Source: Gemmatimonadales bacterium (GTDB lineage Bacteria; Gemmatimonadota; Gemmatimonadetes; Gemmatimonadales; GWC2-71-9). Taken from it: a DNA stretch of 10,623 bases. Positions 5,640 to 10,623 of the stretch are shown piece after piece; the stretch's first letter is position 1, and the number at the start of each line of letters is the position of its first letter. Below the pieces are notes generated by a model. That model did no database searches. It was not told where the DNA came from and saw only the letters and a list, made by a program, of their open reading frames with translations. The stretch lies in assembly GCA_025924275.1 (NCBI GenBank), contig JAICEH010000055.1:1-10623 (forward strand), in the 5' to 3' direction. Both the position numbers and the translations under genes were made by a program.

Positions 5640-6439
5640 CGGGTCGCGTACCAGGCGAACACCGCCGCGCCTGCCAGGATCCGGTACCAGGCGAACGGCC
5701 GGAAGTCGTGCCGCCCGATCCATCGGACGAAGCCCCGGACCACAATGAGCGCGGAGGCGAACGCGGTGCCGAACCCGAGCGCGAAGACCGGGACGTCCGC
5801 ACGGCCGAGCAGCTGGATGCTCCGGGTCAGGTCGAAGAGCGCCGCGGCCACCATCACCGGGATCGCCAGCAGGAAGGAAAATTCGGTGGCCGCGGTACGG
5901 GACAGTCCCAGGCAGTAGCCGCCCAGGATGGTGGCGCCCGAGCGGGAGACCCCCGGGACCAGGGCGAGGAGCTGGGCCACGCCCACGCCCAGGGCCTTCG
6001 CGGGCGGGATCTCCTCCAGGGTCGCGGCGTGCACCGGGGGCGCGAGGCGCTCGATCACGAGGATGGCGATTCCGCCCAGGACGAGCGTGCCGCCGACCAC
6101 GCGCGGGTCGAAGAGGTGGGCCTTGATGAAGTCGTGCGCCAGGAAGCCGGCGATTCCGGCGGGGAGGAACCCGAGCGCCAGGTTCACCGCCAAATTGCCG
6201 CGGCCCGCGTCCCGGCGGAGGTCGCGGAAGGCGGCGACGAGCCGGGCCCGATAGAGCCACGCCACGGCGAGGATCGCGCCGAGCTGGATGAAGACCTGGA
6301 AGGTCTTGGCCCGCTCCCCCGCGAACCCGAGCAGGTCCGACGCCACGATCAGGTGGCCCGTGCTGGAGACGGGGATGAACTCGGTGGCGCCCTCCACCAG
6401 CCCGAGGAGCACCGCCGCGACCCGGTCCGGCACGATCAC
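5636..6439 (-). CDS. uppP: Undecaprenyl-diphosphatase (UppP/BacA)
   Basis: A 267-residue integral membrane enzyme that dephosphorylates undecaprenyl diphosphate to recycle the lipid carrier for peptidoglycan and other wall polymers; loss or overexpression alters bacitracin sensitivity. The conserved sites are EGATE at 16-20, PVSSTGH at 23-29 and PGVSRSGATI at 162-171, with Arg166 as the conserved catalytic arginine. Several hydrophobic helices span the chain and the length is typical. The GTG at 6439 gives GTG-ATC-GTG and overlaps the bshA stop codon as GTGA; a second in-frame GTG at 6433 would shorten it by two residues. No Shine-Dalgarno precedes it. It sits between bshA and birA with overlaps on both sides. 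Confidence 0.96.
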   Translation of the reverse strand: MIVPDRVAAVLLGLVEGATEFIPVSSTGHLIVASDLLGFAGERAKTFQVFIQLGAILAVAWLYRARLVAAFRDLRRDAGRGNLAVNLALGFLPAGIAGFLAHDFIKAHLFDPRVVGGTLVLGGIAILVIERLAPPVHAATLEEIPPAKALGVGVAQLLALVPGVSRSGATILGGYCLGLSRTAATEFSFLLAIPVMVAAALFDLTRSIQLLGRADVPVFALGFGTAFASALIVVRGFVRWIGRHDFRPFAWYRILAGAAVFAWYATR

Positions 6440-7563
6440 TGGAGCACGCGCTGATAGAGCGCCTCGTAGGCGGGCACCACGTCCTCCGACGCATAACGCC
6501 GGGCGCCCGCCAGCGCGGCGGCGGCCATTGCGCGATGCCGGACGGGGTCGCGCAGGAGCTCGATCGCCCGCCGGCCCATCGCCTCCACCGAGCCCGGCGG
6601 TTCGAGGATTCCCGTGACCCCGTCGTCGATCACTTCCGGCAGGCCGCCGGCCCGGGAGGCGACCACCGGCACTCCGCAGGCCATGGCCTCGAGTGCGGCG
6701 AGGCCGAAGGACTCGGTCTGCGACGGGAGGAGGAACAGATCGCTCGCCTGGAGCAGCGTCGTCACGCTGTCGAGCCGGCCCAGGAAGCGGACGTCCTCCG
6801 CCACCTCGAGCCGGCGCGCCTCCTGCTCCGCCGGTTCGCGGTCCGGGCCGTCGCCCACCATCAGCAGGGTCGCCGGCATCGCGCGCCGGACGCGCGCGAA
6901 GATGCGGACCACGTCCTGCACCCGCTTGACCTCGCGGAAGTTCGAGATGTGGATCAGGACCCGGTGCCCCGCCGGCGCCAGCCCCGAGCACGGCTCCCCG
7001 TCCTCCCGTGGTCGGTACTCCGCGAGGTCCACGAAGTTGGGGATGACGGGGATGTCCAGCGCGGGCAGCTGGAAGGCGCGCCGGGTCTCCTCGGCCAGGT
7101 AGCGCGAGACCGCGGTGACCGCGTTGGATCGCTCGATCGAGAAGCGGGTGATGGCGTGGAAACTCGACTCCTGCCCCACCAGGGTGATGTCGGTCCCGTG
7201 CAGGGTGGTGATCACCTGGAGGCGCCGCTCCGCCGCGAGCATCTCGCGCGCAAGCCAGGCGGTGGTCGCGTGGGGGATGGCGTAGTGGACGTGGAGGAGG
7301 TCGAGGCCTTCGCGCTGGGCCACCTCGTGCTGCTTGGAGGCGAGGGCGAGGGTGTAGGGGAAGTGCTCGAAGAGCGGATAGTGCGCCATCCGCGTCTCGA
7401 CCTCGTGGAAGTACACCCGCTCCACGTACCCCCGCAGCCGGAAGGGCATGGCGTAGGTGATGAAGTGCACCTCGTGTCCCCGGTGGGCCAGCTCGAGCCC
7501 GAGCGCGGTCGCGACCGCGCCCGAGCCGCCGTAGGTGGGGTAGCAGGTGATGCCGATCTTCAT
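6436..7563 (-). CDS. bshA: N-acetyl-alpha-D-glucosaminyl L-malate synthase (BshA)
   Basis: A 375-residue GT4-family, GT-B-fold glycosyltransferase whose N-terminus (MKIGITCYPTYGGSG) is characteristic of BshA. BshA joins UDP-N-acetylglucosamine to L-malate, the first step of bacillithiol synthesis. Other family features are HVHYAIPHA at 91-99, TLHGTDITLVG at 120-130, SNFREVKR at 207-214 and the EX7E nucleotide-sugar motif Glu284-Glu292 in ESFGLAALE. The ATG at 7563 is chosen by family N-terminus; no Shine-Dalgarno is present and the 31-nt leader from miaA is C-rich in the mRNA. The later bacillithiol genes bshB and bshC are not in the window. A related GT4 enzyme with another acceptor is possible, but the fit to BshA is good. 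Confidence 0.9.
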   Translation of the reverse strand: MKIGITCYPTYGGSGAVATALGLELAHRGHEVHFITYAMPFRLRGYVERVYFHEVETRMAHYPLFEHFPYTLALASKQHEVAQREGLDLLHVHYAIPHATTAWLAREMLAAERRLQVITTLHGTDITLVGQESSFHAITRFSIERSNAVTAVSRYLAEETRRAFQLPALDIPVIPNFVDLAEYRPREDGEPCSGLAPAGHRVLIHISNFREVKRVQDVVRIFARVRRAMPATLLMVGDGPDREPAEQEARRLEVAEDVRFLGRLDSVTTLLQASDLFLLPSQTESFGLAALEAMACGVPVVASRAGGLPEVIDDGVTGILEPPGSVEAMGRRAIELLRDPVRHRAMAAAALAGARRYASEDVVPAYEALYQRVLQ

Positions 7564-7593
7564 GGGGCCGGGGGCCGGTGTCGGGGGTCGGGG
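7564..7593 (+). other. G-rich tract with four G-runs (possible G-quadruplex)
   Basis: The plus strand has runs of 4, 5, 5 and 4 G at 7564-7567, 7570-7574, 7583-7587 and 7590-7593, separated by 2, 8 and 2 bases. It fills the miaA-bshA junction. The flanking genes are on the minus strand, so the G-rich strand is the template and the mRNA is C-rich here. The central 8-base loop is slightly beyond the usual 1-7 rule, and in a genome this GC-rich such a tract may be chance. Confidence 0.4.
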
Positions 7594-7594
7594 A

Positions 7595-8536
7595 TCAAAG
7601 GTCCGCCGTGGACGGGGCGCGGTCAAACGCGGCCCAGGCGGCAGCCACCGCGGCGGCCACCTCCTCCGGCGGCCGGCTCGCGTCGAGGGCCATCACCTCG
7701 CCGCGGAGCTGGTGCCGGAACCAGGTCTCCTGCCGCCGGGCGTACCGCCGCGTGCTGGCGGCGATCGCGTCGGCCACCGAGTCGCGCGGCCGGCGCCCGT
7801 GGAGGTACTCGACCGCCTCCCGGATGCCGACGCCGTCGAGGCCGGGCGCGTCGGGCGGGTGCCCCTCGGCGAGCACCGCGGCGACTTCCTCCACCAGGCC
7901 ACGCTGCACCATCTCCTCCGCCCGGCGCTGGATCCGCTGGTGCAGCACCGGGCGCGGCACCGTGAACAGCACGTACCAAGGCCGGATCGCCGCGCCGGCC
8001 CGCGCCTCCCGCTGCCAGTGACCCAGCGCCCGCCCGGTGAGGAGGGCGATCTCGATGGCGCGCGCGGCCCGCTGGCGGCCGCCGCCGGTGAAGCCGTCGT
8101 CCAGCCGCCGGGCCCAGCGAAGCAGGTCCGCTGCCGGCAGGTGCGCGAGCCACGCGTCCAGCGCTCGCCGCCTCGGGGGGTCGAGCGGCGGCTCGAGGAA
8201 GAGGCCCTCGGCGAGCGCGCGCACGTAGAGCCCGGTGCCCCCGACCACCACCGGGAGCCGGCCGCGGGTCCGCACCTCCCCGATCCACCCGGCCGCGTCG
8301 CGCGCGTAGCGGCCGGCGCTGTACCGCTCGCCCGGCTCCACCAGGTCGAGCCCGTGATGCGGGACCCTTGCCAGGTCCCGGCGGGAGGGCTTGGCCGTTC
8401 CGACATCGAGCCGGCGGTAGACCTGCCGCGAGTCGGCCGAGATGATCTCGATCGGAAGGTGCTCGGCGAGCGCCAGCGCCACGGCGGTCTTCCCCACTGC
8501 CGTAGGGCCCACGAGCACCGGCGTCGGGGGGCTCAC
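7595..8536 (-). CDS. miaA: tRNA dimethylallyltransferase (MiaA)
   Basis: A 313-residue enzyme that transfers a dimethylallyl group to N6 of adenosine 37 in tRNAs reading codons that start with U. Motifs in order are the P-loop GPTAVGKT at 10-17, DSRQVY at 35-40, GGTGLY at 99-104 and RYARRQETWFR at 264-274. The usual GIGYKE region reads GVGIRE at 235-240. The length is normal. The GTG start at 8536 overlaps the mutL stop as GTGA, with no Shine-Dalgarno upstream, so translation is probably coupled to mutL. The mutL-miaA pairing is conserved in many bacteria. bshA follows after 31 nt. Confidence 0.96.
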   Translation of the reverse strand: MSPPTPVLVGPTAVGKTAVALALAEHLPIEIISADSRQVYRRLDVGTAKPSRRDLARVPHHGLDLVEPGERYSAGRYARDAAGWIGEVRTRGRLPVVVGGTGLYVRALAEGLFLEPPLDPPRRRALDAWLAHLPAADLLRWARRLDDGFTGGGRQRAARAIEIALLTGRALGHWQREARAGAAIRPWYVLFTVPRPVLHQRIQRRAEEMVQRGLVEEVAAVLAEGHPPDAPGLDGVGIREAVEYLHGRRPRDSVADAIAASTRRYARRQETWFRHQLRGEVMALDASRPPEEVAAAVAAAWAAFDRAPSTADL

Positions 8537-10242
8537 CGGCGGCCGAACCGGCGCTCGAGCTCGATGCGCGGGAGCTGCACGATGGTGGCGCGGCCGTGGA
8601 CGTCGTGGGGGGGCAGCTCGGTGGCGAACAGCCGCAGCAGGAGCTCGCGCATCTCGCTCTCGGAGAGCCGGTCCCCGGCCTTCACGGCCGCGCGGCACGC
8701 CCAGGTCATCGCGAAGCGGTCGAGGGGGCTCGCCCATCCCGCGAACCGCCCGCCCGCCAGGTCGGCCACCACCTCCCGGAAGCACCGCGCGGCGTCGAAC
8801 CGGGGATGTGGCGCGGGCGCCGCCCGCACGATGGCGGTGCGACCGCCGAACGGCTCCGCATCGAAGCCGGCCCGGGTGAGGTGCTCCCCGTGGCGCTCCA
8901 GCACCTCGAGCTCCTCGTCGGTGAGCTCGATCGTGAGCGGCACGAGGAGCCGCTGCGACGGCGCACCGGCCCCGTCGAGCTGCGCCCGGAGGGTCTCGTA
9001 GAGCACCCGCTCGTGCGCCGAGTGCTGGTCGACGATGACGACGCCTTCGGGCGCCTCGTAGACGATGTAGGTGTCGAACATCTGGAGGAGCGGCACGGCG
9101 AAGGTGGCGGCGGACGCGGGCTCGGCCGCGCCGGCCTCCGCTTCCTCGCCGAAGAGGTCGGCCAGCGCCGTCGCGGGCGCCGCGAGTGCGGCCTCCCCCC
9201 CGGCCACCGCGTGGACGGGCGGCACCGGGCGCCAGTCGCCGAGCGACGCCGCGGCCGCCAGCCCGCCCAGTGACAGCCGCACCGCTTCCTCGATGGCCCG
9301 TTCGAGTCCCGCGCGGTCGCGGAAGCGGACCTCGAGCTTGGCCGGGTGGACGTTGACGTCCACCTGGTCGGGCGCGGTCTCGATCCGGAGGAGGAGCGAT
9401 GGCCGGTCGCCCGGCGCGATGGCGGACCGGTAGCCGGCCTCCGCGGCACGCACCAGGAACGGGTCGCGAAACGGACGGCCGTTCACGAAGAGCTGCACCC
9501 GGCGGCCGGTGGGCCTGGCGTCGGCCGGGCGCTGGATCCAGCCCTCGACGCGCACGGCCCCGACCCCGTGCGCCACCGGCAGCAGGGTGCCGGCCAGGTC
9601 ACGCCCCCACACCGCCACGAGCCGCTCCTCGGGCGCCTGACCGGCGGGGGCGTGGAGGCGCGTGACGCCGTCCACCACCAGCTCGAAGCCGACTGCGGGG
9701 TGCGCCAGGGCCAGCGTGTTCACCGCTTCGGCCACGGCCCGGGCCTCGCTGGCCACCGACCGGAGGAACTTCCGGCGCGCCGGGGTGTTGAAGAAGAGCC
9801 CGCGGACCGTGACCGTGGTGCCCCGCTGCCGGGCGGCCGGTTCGACCCGCTCCAGCCTGCCGCCGGTCACCGCGAGCGCAGTCCCCTGCTCCCCGTCCGA
9901 GGTCACCAGGGACAACCGGGACACCGAGGCGATGGCGGGCAGCGCCTCCCCCCGGAAGCCGAAGGTGCCCACCCCCACGAGGTCGGCCGCTGCGCGGATC
10001 TTGCTGGTGGCGTGGCGCTCCAGGGCGAGCACCGCATCCTCCCGGCCCATCCCGGAGCCGTCGTCCCCGACCTCGATCAGCGCCTTGCCGCCCTCCTCGA
10101 CCCCGATCCGGACGTGGCGCGCGCCGGCATCGACCGCGTTCTCGGCCAGCTCCTTCACGACCGAGCCGGGGCGCTCGACCACCTCGCCGGCGGCGATCTG
10201 GTCGGCAACGGCATCGGGCAGGATGGCGACGCGACGGGTCAC
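8533..10242 (-). CDS. mutL: DNA mismatch repair protein MutL
   Basis: A 569-residue MutL, which links mismatch recognition by MutS to strand removal. The GHKL ATPase domain is complete: QIAAGEVVERP at 15-25, ELAENAVDAG at 31-40, DDGSGM at 60-65, TFGFRGEAL at 93-101, GLFFNTPARRKFL at 148-160, NGRP at 254-257 and DVNVHPAK at 295-302. An Ala/Glu-rich linker (about 328-382) leads to the C-terminal dimerisation domain. That domain keeps the endonuclease-type motif as DQHSAHERVLYE (405-416, Ser for the usual Ala), ACR at 515-517 and FGR at 566-568. The C-P-H-G-R-P site reads D-V-H-G-R-A (547-552). The GTG at 10242 is chosen by the family N-terminus and lies 18 nt after the upstream gene; no clear Shine-Dalgarno is visible. 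Confidence 0.96.
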   Translation of the reverse strand: MTRRVAILPDAVADQIAAGEVVERPGSVVKELAENAVDAGARHVRIGVEEGGKALIEVGDDGSGMGREDAVLALERHATSKIRAAADLVGVGTFGFRGEALPAIASVSRLSLVTSDGEQGTALAVTGGRLERVEPAARQRGTTVTVRGLFFNTPARRKFLRSVASEARAVAEAVNTLALAHPAVGFELVVDGVTRLHAPAGQAPEERLVAVWGRDLAGTLLPVAHGVGAVRVEGWIQRPADARPTGRRVQLFVNGRPFRDPFLVRAAEAGYRSAIAPGDRPSLLLRIETAPDQVDVNVHPAKLEVRFRDRAGLERAIEEAVRLSLGGLAAAASLGDWRPVPPVHAVAGGEAALAAPATALADLFGEEAEAGAAEPASAATFAVPLLQMFDTYIVYEAPEGVVIVDQHSAHERVLYETLRAQLDGAGAPSQRLLVPLTIELTDEELEVLERHGEHLTRAGFDAEPFGGRTAIVRAAPAPHPRFDAARCFREVVADLAGGRFAGWASPLDRFAMTWACRAAVKAGDRLSESEMRELLLRLFATELPPHDVHGRATIVQLPRIELERRFGRR

Positions 10243-10260
10243 TCGGGAAGCACTCGGACG

Positions 10261-10623
10261 TCAGGGACTCGGGGCCGGCCAGCGGAAAATGTAGCCGGGC
10301 ACGGCCACCAGCGCGTCGGACTCGACCCAGCCCACGGTGGCCTGGCGGGTGGCGATGAGGGTCCATCCGCGGGCCGTCTGCCGGCGCTCCAGCGCGGCTC
10401 CCCGTTCCACCCGCGCCACCTCCCGCGCGAGCACGGTGGGCGACACGCGGGCCGGTCCCGAGGCCCGGGCGAGGGCCAGGGGCCGGTCGTACCAGCGGCG
10501 GAGCCCGAACGACCCGACCAGGCACGCCGCCCCGAGCGCCACCGCCGCCCACGCGGCGCGGCGGAGCCGCCCGCGCCGGACCATCGTCAGTCCGGCCCAG
10601 CCGGCGAGCCAGCCGACCAGGCC
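10261..10623 (-). CDS. C-terminal part of a membrane protein with SH3-like domain (BatE-like?), partial
   Basis: The frame is open from the stop at 10261 to the window edge (120 residues visible), so the gene probably starts outside; a start at the ATG at 10584 (107 residues) is possible but would cut through a hydrophobic stretch. The visible part begins with GLVGWLAGWAGL, then a basic loop (RRGRLRR), a second membrane helix (about 24-39) and a probable bacterial SH3-like beta domain (about 55-108, ending VGWVESDALVAV). Two membrane helices followed by an SH3 domain recall the C-terminus of BatE-type aerotolerance proteins, which carry TPR repeats further upstream. The TPR part cannot be seen, so this name is tentative. 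mutL follows after 18 nt, suggesting co-transcription. Confidence 0.5.
   Translation of the reverse strand, partial: GLVGWLAGWAGLTMVRRGRLRRAAWAAVALGAACLVGSFGLRRWYDRPLALARASGPARVSPTVLAREVARVERGAALERRQTARGWTLIATRQATVGWVESDALVAVPGYIFRWPAPSP

Noticed and set aside
4200..5918. Plus-strand frame of 572 codons across coaX, birA and uppP
   Set aside because: It covers three clear minus-strand genes, has low-complexity Arg/Ser/Pro/Ala composition and shows no domain.
6535..7965. Plus-strand frame of 476 codons across bshA and miaA
   Set aside because: It is antisense to two genes with full catalytic motifs, and its His/Arg/Gly-rich sequence has no recognisable motif.

Overview
The window is a compact, very GC-rich bacterial chromosomal segment of housekeeping character. 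Most genes lie on the minus strand. The high GC, the signal peptides ending in SAQ/AAQ, a BshA-type glycosyltransferase and a predicted outer-membrane barrel suggest a diderm bacterium. My best guess is Gemmatimonadota or a relative, but this is inference, since no rRNA or other decisive marker is present. I see no tRNA, rRNA, CRISPR array, insertion sequence or phage gene.

Left end (1-420): groES on the minus strand, with groEL expected just off the left edge. A sigma-70-like promoter (TTGACG / TATCTT) is followed immediately by a CIRCE operator, the binding site of the heat-shock repressor HrcA. Divergent from it (540-1598, plus strand) is a secreted protein with the full set of copper-ligand motifs of the peptidylglycine / dopamine-beta monooxygenase fold. 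It ends at a bidirectional hairpin terminator nested inside a 15-bp inverted repeat.

Middle (1697-4053, minus strand): a tightly packed four-gene cell-envelope operon, read from high to low coordinates. It encodes a six-helix membrane protein, a small two-helix membrane protein, a putative lipoprotein, and an unusual predicted outer-membrane barrel fused to an NlpC/P60 cell-wall hydrolase. The first three have no recognisable function.

Right (4124-10623, minus strand): a long run of conserved genes in the order [SH3-like membrane protein, partial] - mutL - miaA - bshA - uppP - birA - coaX. They cover mismatch repair, tRNA modification, bacillithiol synthesis, recycling of the cell-wall lipid carrier, biotin attachment and coenzyme A synthesis. 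Three junctions (mutL/miaA, bshA/uppP, uppP/birA) share the same GTGA stop-start overlap with no Shine-Dalgarno sequence, which points to translational coupling by reinitiation.

The items most worth a second look are the bicopper-monooxygenase-like protein, the barrel-NlpC/P60 fusion with its unknown operon partners, and the altered endonuclease motifs in MutL. I found no clearly new defence or mobile system.
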